Source: an uncultured Flavobacterium sp.
GTDB taxonomy: Bacteria; Bacteroidota; Bacteroidia; Flavobacteriales; Flavobacteriaceae
Direction: 5' to 3'
DNA length: 19,704 nt
Assembly (NCBI GenBank): GCA_946479395.1
Contig: CAMLFV010000017.1
Span: 1 to 19,704, forward strand
Below are positions 7,398 to 14,749 of the stretch, piece by piece. Each line of letters begins with the position of its first letter. The stretch's first letter is position 1. The position numbers were made by a program, and so were the translations under genes. The notes under the pieces are model-generated. The model was not told where the DNA came from and did no database searches. It worked only from the letters and a program-made list of their open reading frames with translations.

Positions 7398-7862
7398 TTA
7401 ATCTTTCTTTTTTGGTTTACCGTTATTAAATTTAACGTTTCCTAAAATATCTTTTTTTGTAGGATTTACAGTAGTACTTTTTGTATCTGTATTGTTTTTT
7501 CCTTTAAAAGTAGGTTTTGCAGCTGTTTGTTTTTTTGTAGTTGAAAAAACTGCTTTAGGTTTATTTTCAACTTTAGGTTTGTCTGTTAATGCTACTTTAG
7601 AAGCTGAAATTTCTGCTAAAACATCTTTCGGATTTTTAGGATTTTCCTTAGTTCCTCGTAAATAAATTACCAAACCGTTTAAAAAGTTACGTAAAATCTG
7701 ATCCTGACATTCTACATATTTTGGGTGATCTTCTGTTCTAAAAAAATTGCCAATTTCTCCTTTAGAAATTCTAAAATCAACCAATTCTAAAATGTCTAGA
7801 ATTTGATCATCTCTTAATTGTAAAGCAACTCGTAATTTTTTTAATATATCGTTGTTAGTCAT
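7398..7862 (-). CDS. DUF1456 (YehS-like) protein with a single domain copy and basic tail
   Basis: I start at the ATG at 7862 (MTNNDILKKLRVAL), which matches the family's N-terminus; a longer in-frame reading to 7928 would run back through the neighbour's terminator. Residues 2-70 form one DUF1456 unit, with LQLRDDQILDILEL, the FRISKGEIGNFFR segment and QILRNFLNGL. Family members such as E. coli YehS carry two such units in about 155 residues. Here the second unit is absent, replaced by a low-complexity tail (about 85-154) rich in lysine, threonine, proline and asparagine and ending KPKKKD. The protein is cytoplasmic with no signal peptide. The function of DUF1456 is unknown; the basic tail could bind nucleic acid, but that is only inference. 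It lies between the LVIVD lipoprotein pair and the SBBP-like gene. Confidence 0.85.
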   Translation of the reverse strand: MTNNDILKKLRVALQLRDDQILDILELVDFRISKGEIGNFFRTEDHPKYVECQDQILRNFLNGLVIYLRGTKENPKNPKDVLAEISASKVALTDKPKVENKPKAVFSTTKKQTAAKPTFKGKNNTDTKSTTVNPTKKDILGNVKFNNGKPKKKD

Positions 7863-7884
7863 TTTTTTAATTTTTGTAAATATA

Positions 7885-7913
7885 CAAGAAAAAAGCTTTC
7901 TTAAAGAAAGCTT
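7885..7913 (-). terminator. Terminator after the LVIVD lipoprotein pair
   Basis: An 8-bp stem, AAGCTTTC with GAAAGCTT (7893-7900 and 7906-7913), loop of 5, followed on the minus strand by six T's. The upstream arm starts within the stop codon of the 7912-8664 gene. Confidence 0.8.
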
Positions 7914-8664
7914 AGTAAGTAATATCACTAATTGGTGTCAGTGTATTTGCAAAATCGCTGGCATTCCATTTAAATTGCGTGACTTTTTGTTCGCCAAAAG
8001 CGTACATAATATCGTTATAAATTAAAACATCTTTAAATTTATGGTTTACCGATTTTACCAATACCGGTTCTGCTGGATTTGTAGTATCAAAAATCTTTAA
8101 CTCATCATCACAAATAATCAGAAAATTTTCATGAATTGCCAATCCTCGTGGATAGGTTAAATTTCTTTGATGGATAAGCTGTGGATTTTTAACATCGGCA
8201 ATATCATAAACCATCAATGTATTCAGATTATTTCCACAACCTGTATTAGAGTGCAGAGTTACATACGCATAACCTTCATTGGCAACCACTGGATCACATG
8301 CCGTAAAATGTTGTGCTTGTGATAAATATTTTGGATTTTCAGGATTTGAAACATCAAAAATAAACATTCCGTTTCGTGATCCCATAAACATTAAGTCGCC
8401 TAATGAATAAATAGTTTCAATATCTCGACCAATTGTAACATCGTTCACTTTTACAGGATCATTTGTGTTTGATATCTGAAACACATGTAAATCTTGATGA
8501 TCTACTGTGTATAAATAATTTCCTTTAATAGCAAAAACTGCCATTGATCCGCCTTTTCCGGTACCTTCTGAATTTGGTCCTCCAGAATCCGAACCATCGC
8601 TTGAACAAAATGTTAATGAAAAACAAGTTGTCAATAAAAAACTAAATTTTAAAAACTTTTTCAT
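7912..8664 (-). CDS. LVIVD-repeat lipoprotein (five repeats)
   Basis: A 250-residue lipoprotein. The signal peptide ends in SLTFC with C20 as the likely lipidated cysteine (a phenylalanine at -1 is unusual), followed by a serine/aspartate/glycine-rich linker (SSDGSDSGG) of the kind found after the cysteine of Bacteroidota surface lipoproteins. Five LVIVD-type repeats of about 40 residues follow from about 41 to 250, with signatures DLHVFQISNTNDP, GMFIFDVSNPENP, LMVYDIADVKNP, LKIFDTTNPAEP and a degenerate last copy. Such repeats build beta-propeller blades; no enzyme motif is seen. An alternative start at 8670 (MFMKK) would put the ATG over the stop of the upstream lipoprotein gene as TAATG. 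The two genes are almost certainly one operon, and the pair ends on a terminator. Confidence 0.88.
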   Translation of the reverse strand: MKKFLKFSFLLTTCFSLTFCSSDGSDSGGPNSEGTGKGGSMAVFAIKGNYLYTVDHQDLHVFQISNTNDPVKVNDVTIGRDIETIYSLGDLMFMGSRNGMFIFDVSNPENPKYLSQAQHFTACDPVVANEGYAYVTLHSNTGCGNNLNTLMVYDIADVKNPQLIHQRNLTYPRGLAIHENFLIICDDELKIFDTTNPAEPVLVKSVNHKFKDVLIYNDIMYAFGEQKVTQFKWNASDFANTLTPISDITY

Positions 8665-8669
8665 AAACA

Positions 8670-9164
8670 TTAAGATTTCCAATCAACAATAATTTCATTT
8701 TGTCCGGCACTATGTCCCCAACCATCCGGACTTATTTTTTGCGGGAACGTATTGGCAATGCGTTTATGTACTGTAACCGTGCCGTTGCTTATAGTAACAG
8801 CAACTAAATCAACAGCCTGATTAATGTAAATGGTATTGTTTTTAATAGCCATATCGGTAGCACCGGGAACTTCTAAAAAGCCGGTTAACTGTGGCGCATT
8901 TGGATTTGAATTATCGTAAATATGGAATCCTTTGTTTTCATCGGTAATAAAAATGTAAGAATCTTTTACGTAAATTTTACCTGCTTTTGTCATGCTTTTT
9001 GGAGCCGACATTTTTATAGAATTTTCCAGTTGCTGACGTGACATGTAAACAGGTTCATAAGGTGAATAGCGTGATGGCGAATCATCTACCCGATAAATAC
9101 AACTTTGCAACATTAAAGTTGCTGCAAGTGGTACGGAATACAACAATAATTTTAAGTTTTTCAT
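8670..9164 (-). CDS. Small LVIVD-like lipoprotein (two repeats)
   Basis: A 164-residue lipoprotein with signal peptide and lipobox LQSC (C22). After a polar region (about 23-58), two repeats related to those of the downstream protein can be seen: about 61-100, with FHIYDNSNPNAPQLTGFLEVP, and about 101-141, with TIYINQAVDLVAVTI, more diverged. The last 20 residues are not repeat-like. With only two blades it should not fold as a propeller alone. It overlaps the start of the five-repeat lipoprotein and lies 37 bases after uvrB without a convincing terminator between (only a short ACCTATAGGT palindrome), so read-through from uvrB is possible. Function unknown. Confidence 0.82.
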   Translation of the reverse strand: MKNLKLLLYSVPLAATLMLQSCIYRVDDSPSRYSPYEPVYMSRQQLENSIKMSAPKSMTKAGKIYVKDSYIFITDENKGFHIYDNSNPNAPQLTGFLEVPGATDMAIKNNTIYINQAVDLVAVTISNGTVTVHKRIANTFPQKISPDGWGHSAGQNEIIVDWKS

Positions 9165-9201
9165 GTTTTAAGTATATTTTGGTTAAAAATATAAAAAATA
9201 C

Positions 9202-11199
9202 CTATAGGTTTGCTTTTTTATTTGTTAATTCTTGGATCTCATCCCGAAGCTTTGCTGCCTGTATAAAATCTAAATTTTTAGCGGCATTTTCCATTTCTTT
9301 ACGTTTGTCTTTTATTGCTTTATCGATGTCTTTTGATGATTTATAAACAATCTTTTCTTCGGCAACTGTTTTTAAATTTGTCTCGGTTTGATCGTACGAT
9401 TTGAATTTATCAGCCAACGATTTTTCGATTTTTTTATTTAAAGCCTTTGGTTCTAATCCGTGTTCTTTGTTAAATGCCGTTTGTTTGTTGCGTCGATAAA
9501 TAGTTTCATCAATCGTACGTTGCATACTATCGGTAATTTTATCGGCATACATAATGGCTTTTCCGTTAATGTTACGAGCGGCTCTACCAACAGTTTGTGT
9601 TAAAGAACGAGTACTTCGTAAAAAACCTTCTTTATCTGCATCTAAAATAGCAACCAACGAAACTTCAGGCAAATCAAGACCTTCACGTAAAAGGTTTACT
9701 CCAATTAGCACATCGAACAAACCTTTACGCAAATCCTGCATAATTTCAATTCGTTCCAAGGTTTCCACATCAGAATGTATGTATCTACAACGAATTCCTA
9801 TTTTTGTAAAGTGTTTAGCCAATTCTTCTGCCATTCGTTTTGTCAACGTAGTAACCAAAACGCGTTCGTCAATTTCCACACGTTTGTGTATTTCTTCCAC
9901 TAAATCATCAATTTGATTCTGGCTTGGACGCACTTCAATAATTGGATCTAAAAGTCCGGTTGGACGAATAACTTGTTCCACATAAATTCCTTCTGACTTT
10001 TGTAATTCATAATCAGCCGGAGTTGCAGATACATAAAGAACCTGATTTTGCAATAATTCAAATTCCTCGAATTTTAACGGACGATTATCCATGGCAGCAG
10101 GTAATCTAAAACCATATTCAACCAAATTTTCCTTACGCGAACGGTCGCCACCATACATGGCATGCACTTGTGAAACCGTCACGTGGCTTTCATCAATAAC
10201 CATTAAATAATCTTTCGGAAAATAATCAATCAAGCAAAAGGGACGTGTTCCGGGCTCACGACCATCTAAATATCTCGAATAATTTTCGATACCCGAACAA
10301 TAGCCTAATTCTCGGATCATTTCTAAATCAAAATTGGTGCGTTCTTCCAAACGTTTTGCTTCTAAATGTTTTCCGATCGATTTAAAATAATCGACCTGTT
10401 TAACCATGTCTTGCTGAATTGCCCAAATAGCATTTTGTAGCACATCTGGTGATGTGACAAACATATTAGCAGGGTAGATGCTTAACATTTGATATTTCTC
10501 AATCACTTTAGAAGTTGCTAAATCAAAGGATTCAATTGTTTCAATTTCATCTCCAAAAAAGTGAATGCGGAAAGGATCATCAGCATAACTAGGAAAAACT
10601 TCTACAGTATCGCCTTTAATTCTAAAAGTTCCGTGTGAAAATTCAGCTTCAGTTCTAGAATATAATGATTGAACTAATTGTTGTAGAAATTTTGTACGAG
10701 AAATAACTTGATCTTGCTCAACAGTTACAACATTTTTTTGAAATTCTGTAGGGTTTCCAATACCATACAAACAAGATACCGATGCCACAACCAACACATC
10801 TCTGCGACCAGAAAGTAGGGAAGATGTAGTACTTAATCGCATCTTTTCTAAATCTTCGTTAATAGAAAGATCTTTTTCAATATAGGTTCCTGTGACCGGT
10901 AGATAAGCTTCGGGTTGATAATAATCGTAATACGAAACAAAATATTCAACGGCATTGTTCGGAAAAAACTGCTTAAATTCTGAATACAATTGTGCTGCCA
11001 ATGTTTTATTATGAGCCAGAACCAATGTAGGTTTTTGTACTTCTTGAATAACGTTTGCAACTGTAAAAGTTTTACCGGAACCAGTTACACCCAATAGTGT
11101 TTGAAAACGCTCGTTGTTTTTGATACCATTTGAAAGACTTTTTATTGCTACAGGCTGATCGCCCATAGGTTTATATTCTGATTCTACTTTAAATTTCAT
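9202..11199 (-). CDS. uvrB: Excinuclease ABC subunit B
   Basis: The damage-verifying helicase-like subunit of nucleotide excision repair, which loads with UvrA and recruits UvrC. At 665 residues it is the usual size. Visible are Walker A GVTGSGKT (37-44), the damage-probing beta-hairpin region with YYDYYQPEAYLPVTGTYIEKD (about 90-110), the Walker B/DEAH-like DESH at 336-339, the helicase motifs VGRAARN and GVNLLREGLDLPEV, and a C-terminal UVR domain (about 625-658) that contacts UvrC. I start at the ATG at 11199 (MKFKVESEY); a GTG two codons upstream is less likely. A TAnnTTTG element lies 16 bases upstream and the ompA-type gene ends in a terminator before it, so it has its own promoter. No uvrA or uvrC is adjacent. 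Confidence 0.98.
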   Translation of the reverse strand: MKFKVESEYKPMGDQPVAIKSLSNGIKNNERFQTLLGVTGSGKTFTVANVIQEVQKPTLVLAHNKTLAAQLYSEFKQFFPNNAVEYFVSYYDYYQPEAYLPVTGTYIEKDLSINEDLEKMRLSTTSSLLSGRRDVLVVASVSCLYGIGNPTEFQKNVVTVEQDQVISRTKFLQQLVQSLYSRTEAEFSHGTFRIKGDTVEVFPSYADDPFRIHFFGDEIETIESFDLATSKVIEKYQMLSIYPANMFVTSPDVLQNAIWAIQQDMVKQVDYFKSIGKHLEAKRLEERTNFDLEMIRELGYCSGIENYSRYLDGREPGTRPFCLIDYFPKDYLMVIDESHVTVSQVHAMYGGDRSRKENLVEYGFRLPAAMDNRPLKFEEFELLQNQVLYVSATPADYELQKSEGIYVEQVIRPTGLLDPIIEVRPSQNQIDDLVEEIHKRVEIDERVLVTTLTKRMAEELAKHFTKIGIRCRYIHSDVETLERIEIMQDLRKGLFDVLIGVNLLREGLDLPEVSLVAILDADKEGFLRSTRSLTQTVGRAARNINGKAIMYADKITDSMQRTIDETIYRRNKQTAFNKEHGLEPKALNKKIEKSLADKFKSYDQTETNLKTVAEEKIVYKSSKDIDKAIKDKRKEMENAAKNLDFIQAAKLRDEIQELTNKKANL

Positions 11200-11215
11200 T
11201 GTCACACAGTTTTTA

Positions 11216-11223
11216 CAAATATA
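11216..11223 (-). promoter_or_regulatory. Candidate -7 element for uvrB
   Basis: TATATTTG on the minus strand matches TAnnTTTG and ends 16 bases before the uvrB ATG. No TTTG box is seen at the expected distance upstream, where the OmpA-gene terminator lies. Confidence 0.5.
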
Positions 11224-11230
11224 AGAATAA

Positions 11231-11258
11231 AAAAAGAGAGGTATAAACCTCTCTTTTT
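11231..11258 (-). terminator. Terminator after the OmpA-family gene
   Basis: A stem of AAAAAGAGAGGT with ACCTCTCTTTTT around a 4-base loop (12 bp), with T's following in the minus direction. It lies 21 bases after the OmpA-family stop codon and insulates uvrB. Confidence 0.88.
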
Positions 11259-11279
11259 CTTAATATATTAAACTATTTA

Positions 11280-12548
11280 TTAGTTTACTTTGAAAGTTAC
11301 TCTTCTAGCAAATTTAGAAGTAGTCTTGTTTTTACCGTCGAACGAAGTATCTTCACCGTTAGCAGTAGTTTTAATTCTAGAGCTAGAGATACCAGATTGT
11401 TCTAAAATTTTAGCTACGTTTTTAGCACGTTTTTCAGACAAACGTTGATTGTAAGAAGCATTACCAACTGAATCAGCGAAACCATTAACTTCAACAGTAG
11501 CGTTTGGATTAGAACGTAAGTAAGTAACTAAGAAGTTAGTTGCTTCTGCGTTTTTAGGAGTTGATTTATCGAAATCAAAATAAACTGCAACATAACCTTG
11601 GTTGATTAAGTCTTGAGCTGTGTTTGAATCAGCAGAAGAGAATGTATCACCTTTTTTAGCATATCTTGAATCGAAATAATCTTCGTAAGAATCTGGAATA
11701 CCGTTTTTGTTTAAGTCAATAGAACGACCTTTAGTATCAACCATGTTTCCTGCTGGAGTATTTGGCTCTAAATCTAAATAATCAGCAACACCATCGTTAT
11801 CAGAATCGATCATTTTGTTTTCGATGTCTGTTACACGGTTTTCTAAAGCTTCAACTCTGTTAGTTAAACCATCGTTAGCATACCAGTCAGCATGTTGTTC
11901 GTTTTTCCCTAAATAGAAAGATAAACCTAAAGTAGCATTGTAGAATGTACCGTTAAATCCTCTATCGTTAGCGTCAATGTAAGATGCACCATCAAAAGTA
12001 ACATCTTGACGAACAGTGTTTACCATTGTAAAGTCAGCGTTTAAAGCCACACGGTTACCTAATTTTACCTGACCTGTTAATCCTAAAAGAACATGACCCA
12101 TTTTGTCTTTGTCATAATTAAGTATTCCCGGAATATTTTCTTTTCCTGGCTCCATCCAAGAATATCCAGCACCCATATGAGCTTGTAAACCAAAAGTTCT
12201 TGTCCACTCTTCAAAGTTCATAATACGACCCAAATTTGCAACCCCTTGTAAGCTTGCTCTATAATGTGTAGTTCTAAAGTAGTTAGAATCTTCACCACTT
12301 TTCATGTAGTCGTAACCAAAATCGGCTTTAATACCAAATTTGTTATTAAACATATAACGTACACCTGCATCAGCGTGAACTAATCCAAAGAAAGTGTCAC
12401 CAGTATAACCAGGAGTCATTGGAGAAGAAGGTTTTGTTAAACCACCATTAATGTCAATAGACCATTTGTTGTAAGGTAATCCTTCTTGAGCGTTCATATT
12501 AGAGAAACCTAATACTGCAGCAATTAAAGGCAAAGTTATTTTTTTCAT
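11280..12548 (-). CDS. OmpA-family outer-membrane protein with calcium-binding repeats
   Basis: A 422-residue outer-membrane protein that ties the membrane to peptidoglycan. A signal peptide is cleaved near NAQ at 19-21. Residues about 22-213 show alternating hydrophobic strands of an 8-stranded barrel, ending LGLSFYLG. A short coiled coil (LTNRVEALENRVTDIENKM) at 228-246 is followed by thrombospondin type-3-like calcium motifs, DSDNDGVADYLD at 248-259 and DLNKNGIPDSYED at 278-290. The C-terminal OmpA domain (about 320-422) has YFDFDKST and the peptidoglycan-binding D359 and R374 in GFADSVGNASYNQRLSEKRAKNV. This is the architecture of the abundant OmpA/P60-like proteins of flavobacteria. It has its own -33/-7 promoter, an A+T-rich leader of about 50 bases and its own terminator, consistent with high expression as a single gene. 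Confidence 0.95.
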   Translation of the reverse strand: MKKITLPLIAAVLGFSNMNAQEGLPYNKWSIDINGGLTKPSSPMTPGYTGDTFFGLVHADAGVRYMFNNKFGIKADFGYDYMKSGEDSNYFRTTHYRASLQGVANLGRIMNFEEWTRTFGLQAHMGAGYSWMEPGKENIPGILNYDKDKMGHVLLGLTGQVKLGNRVALNADFTMVNTVRQDVTFDGASYIDANDRGFNGTFYNATLGLSFYLGKNEQHADWYANDGLTNRVEALENRVTDIENKMIDSDNDGVADYLDLEPNTPAGNMVDTKGRSIDLNKNGIPDSYEDYFDSRYAKKGDTFSSADSNTAQDLINQGYVAVYFDFDKSTPKNAEATNFLVTYLRSNPNATVEVNGFADSVGNASYNQRLSEKRAKNVAKILEQSGISSSRIKTTANGEDTSFDGKNKTTSKFARRVTFKVN

Positions 12549-12606
12549 AAAACTTTTTTTTTAAATTATTAGTAATTATAGATTAATTAGAATTTATAAT
12601 TTTTGG

Positions 12607-12637
12607 TAAAAGTAATCTTTATTAACTAAAAACCAAA
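12607..12637 (-). promoter_or_regulatory. Promoter of the OmpA-family gene
   Basis: On the minus strand a TTTG box (12634-12637) is followed after exactly 19 bases by TACTTTTA (12607-12614), 7 of 8 positions in the -7 pattern apart from the final G. The implied start is about 50 bases before the ATG, giving an A+T-rich leader without a Shine-Dalgarno sequence. Confidence 0.65.
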
Positions 12638-12643
12638 ATTTTT

Positions 12644-12925
12644 TTAATTTTTTAACCATTTATAGTCTGAATAAAATGTTCCGAAAGGTAGGAGAGAAGC
12701 TATTAAAACCAATCCTAACTTTTTCATAGACCAATTATATTCAAATTTCAGATAAATAGCCAGTATAAAGTATAATACAAAAAGTATGCCATGTATCATA
12801 CCAATTGGATATAATAATTGTTGATATAATTCAGGATTATTCGGTTTGTTGTATAACATATTGTAAAACAATGTTATATACGAGATACCTTCTAAAGCAG
12901 CTATTAATCTAAAAAAGTTTAACAT
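12644..12925 (-). CDS. DUF3817 family integral membrane protein
   Basis: A 93-residue membrane protein with three hydrophobic segments (about 3-22, 39-61 and 68-86). It matches DUF3817: the start LNFFRLIAALEGISYITL and the central IGMIHGILFVLYF, with the GMIHG motif, are characteristic. The function of the family is unknown; members are small inner-membrane proteins in many bacteria. It starts two bases after the stop of the acidic 118-residue protein, so the two form an operon. The gene ends just 6 bases before the -33 box of the OmpA-family promoter, and no terminator is visible between, so some transcripts may continue into that gene. Confidence 0.85.
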   Translation of the reverse strand: MLNFFRLIAALEGISYITLFYNMLYNKPNNPELYQQLLYPIGMIHGILFVLYFILAIYLKFEYNWSMKKLGLVLIASLLPFGTFYSDYKWLKN

Positions 12926-12927
12926 GA

Positions 12928-13284
12928 TTAAAATTGTTGAAATTGTTGGTTGTATTCTTTTAAGTCAGCCAAATTGTGTTTGTTTTCCAAATCTAACATC
13001 AACGACATAAAATAAGTAAAACTTTCTGTAGAAGAGTTTTCGTTATTGATCTCAGAATCTTCTTCAATTGGCTCATCTGTAGGGATGTTTACCAAGAAAT
13101 CATCATTCTCATCAATATGTTCATAAGCTAAACGTAATGCTTTAACCAGAACAGGTTTTTCCTCAAGTAAAGCAAATTCTCTAAGCTTTTTTAATTCAGG
13201 AACTATAGTTTTGGCAACTATACCATTTGAAATTACTTCGGCTTGTAGTGCCTTGATAATTTTTTGTGCGTTTGAATTTTCCAC
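12928..13284 (-). CDS. Conserved-looking acidic protein of unknown function
   Basis: A 118-residue cytoplasmic protein, predicted mostly helical, with no signal peptide or membrane segment. The middle (about 56-85) is strongly acidic (IDENDDFL, EPIEEDSEIN) and the ends are helical, with a glutamine-rich C-terminus (NQQFQQF). I do not recognise a domain. The start is a GTG, fixed because an in-frame TAA sits directly before it and no nearby ATG exists. A TAATTTTG -7 element lies 23 bases upstream. It is followed two bases later by the DUF3817 gene, so the pair is probably co-expressed, but that gives no clear hint of function. Confidence 0.75.
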   Translation of the reverse strand: MENSNAQKIIKALQAEVISNGIVAKTIVPELKKLREFALLEEKPVLVKALRLAYEHIDENDDFLVNIPTDEPIEEDSEINNENSSTESFTYFMSLMLDLENKHNLADLKEYNQQFQQF

Positions 13285-13307
13285 TTATTTATTTTTTATA
13301 AACAGCG

Positions 13308-13315
13308 CAAAATTA
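13308..13315 (-). promoter_or_regulatory. Candidate -7 element for the acidic protein/DUF3817 operon
   Basis: TAATTTTG on the minus strand fits TAnnTTTG, 23 bases before the GTG start. There is no clear TTTG box at the expected spacing. The rest of this 158-base divergent spacer is AT-rich, with no clear promoter for the transporter gene on the other side. Confidence 0.45.
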
Positions 13316-13442
13316 ATGATATTTGTTGAATATTAAAAATTTATCAATCTATTTTATATTGTAATTATGTTGAACTATAATGTATATTATGTAAAATAGA
13401 ACTTGTATTAATTTAGAACAGACTTATAATTAAATATAAATT

Positions 13443-14300
13443 ATGTACGCTTTAGTATTAAGTTTAATATCCTCTCTATTGGTTGGTTTTTTTATTAAGT
13501 TTTTGAAAATCAAAGAAATAAAAAACCTGTTTGTTGTGGTTTTTATAAATTATGTTGTTGCACTAATTGTTAGTTATTTGTTGTTTAATGATGCTATAAA
13601 TCTAGAAACATTAAGCAATTCAGTTTCTTATATAACATTGTCATTAGGAATTTTAATGCCGAGTATTTTTTATTTTTTGAATAAATCATTAAATAAATCA
13701 GGATTAGCTAAAACAGATATTTTTCAAAGGTTATCACTAATAATCCCTGTAATTTTAAGCTTTTGGCTTTTTCAAGAAATCTTTACATGGTCAAAATTTA
13801 CTGCAATTGCATTAGCTTTTATTAGTATTGTGCTTTTGTTGTATAAAAAATCCACAAAAGATGGAAATTTTAACACGTTTTATCTAATTGCAGTCTTTGT
13901 TGGATACGGCACAGTTGATACATTGTTTAAAATATTAGCCACAAACAAAAACATACCTTATATTGCAGCTTTATTTTTGGTATTTGTTTTTTGCGCTATT
14001 GTAAGTGGATTATATCTGTTTCTAAACAAAGGAAAAATTCAGAAAAAATTTGTTTTCTACGGATTGATATTAGGAATACTGAACTTTTCAAATATCTATT
14101 TCTACATGAAAGCCCACAAGATATTTTCCGACAGCCCTACCCTTGTATTTATTACAATGAATTTAGGTATTATTATCGGTGGAACTTTAATCGGTAAATT
14201 TTATTTTAAGGAAAATCTGCCAAAAAATGCAGTTGTAGGTATTATTTTCGCTGTTATTAGTGTAATTTTATTGGCGTTAATTCAAATAGATATTTTATAA
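13443..14300 (+). CDS. DMT-superfamily (EamA-like) transporter
   Basis: A 285-residue inner-membrane protein with about ten hydrophobic segments in two similar halves (five before and five after about residue 140), the layout of 10-TMS drug/metabolite transporters of the EamA kind. Short lysine-rich loops (for example KIKEIKN near 20 and YKKSTKDGN near 135) suggest cytoplasmic sides. An FFKEN-like segment before the last helix (KFYFKENLPKN) resembles the usual FxE..t motif of the family. The substrate cannot be told from the sequence: amino acids, nucleobases, sugars and drugs are all carried by relatives. One base separates its stop from the ATG of the NUDIX gene, so the two are translated from one message. 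Confidence 0.8.
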   Translation: MYALVLSLISSLLVGFFIKFLKIKEIKNLFVVVFINYVVALIVSYLLFNDAINLETLSNSVSYITLSLGILMPSIFYFLNKSLNKSGLAKTDIFQRLSLIIPVILSFWLFQEIFTWSKFTAIALAFISIVLLLYKKSTKDGNFNTFYLIAVFVGYGTVDTLFKILATNKNIPYIAALFLVFVFCAIVSGLYLFLNKGKIQKKFVFYGLILGILNFSNIYFYMKAHKIFSDSPTLVFITMNLGIIIGGTLIGKFYFKENLPKNAVVGIIFAVISVILLALIQIDIL

Positions 14301-14301
14301 A

Positions 14302-14736
14302 ATGAACTATACTCCAAAAATATTTGTAACTGTTGATGTTGTTTTGTTTAGAAAGATGAACAGCAGCTACGAAATTTTGTTAATTCAGCGATTGAACGAT
14401 CCTTATAAAGATTATTGGGCTTTACCTGGTGGTTTTGTTGATGAAAATGAAGAGTTAGAAACAGCTGCTAAACGCGAACTTTTTGAAGAAACCGATATTC
14501 AGCTTTTTCAGGTAAAACAAATAAAAGCTTATGGAAATCCGAACAGAGATCCCCGTCACCATACCATATCTGTAGCTTTTATAGGAGAAATTGACAGTTT
14601 AGCAGAAGCAAAAGCAAAAGACGATGCCAAAGCTGTTAGATGGTTTGCTGTAGATGAGTTGCCTGCTTTAGCTTTTGATCATGCTGAAATTATTCGCGAT
14701 GCAATTGAAAAACACATAATAAAACCAGCTTATTAG
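14302..14736 (+). CDS. NUDIX hydrolase
   Basis: A 144-residue NUDIX-fold pyrophosphohydrolase. The Nudix box G44-x5-E50-x7-REL-x-EE (R58, E59, E62, E63) is complete, with T64-D65-I66 in place of the more common x-G-U at its end. WALPGGFV lies directly before it, and NPNRDPRHHTISVAFI at 79-94 is a signature shared with ADP-ribose pyrophosphatases and the NUDIX half of NrtR regulators; the winged-helix half of NrtR is absent. The likely substrate is therefore a nucleoside diphosphate derivative such as ADP-ribose, but this is inferred from resemblance. It is paired with the transporter upstream. Its stop codon lies in the loop of the terminator shared with the convergent gene. Confidence 0.9.
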   Translation: MNYTPKIFVTVDVVLFRKMNSSYEILLIQRLNDPYKDYWALPGGFVDENEELETAAKRELFEETDIQLFQVKQIKAYGNPNRDPRHHTISVAFIGEIDSLAEAKAKDDAKAVRWFAVDELPALAFDHAEIIRDAIEKHIIKPAY

Positions 14737-14746
14737 GCTGGTTTTT
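14721..14746. terminator. Bidirectional terminator overlapping the NUDIX stop codon
   Basis: A 9-bp stem, AAAACCAGC with GCTGGTTTT, around a 7-base loop that contains the NUDIX TAG stop. T's follow on the plus strand, and on the minus strand the A-rich arm gives GGTTTTATT after the stem. It lies 3 bases from the end of the convergent YciO-like gene. Confidence 0.85.
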
Positions 14747-14749
14747 GTT

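Noticed and set aside
7863..7928. Longer start for the DUF1456 protein, adding 22 residues
   Set aside because: It would run back through the terminator of the LVIVD lipoprotein pair; the family starts at NNDILKKLR, right after the ATG at 7862.
5803..9164. A secretion or sugar-uptake locus formed by the three envelope proteins
   Set aside because: No SusC/SusD pair, TonB receptor, type IX component or enzyme is present, and a DUF1456 gene interrupts the series; the grouping is only adjacency.
9194..9210. ACCTATAGGT palindrome and T-run after uvrB as a terminator
   Set aside because: With the minimum loop only three pairs form, so a functional hairpin is unlikely.
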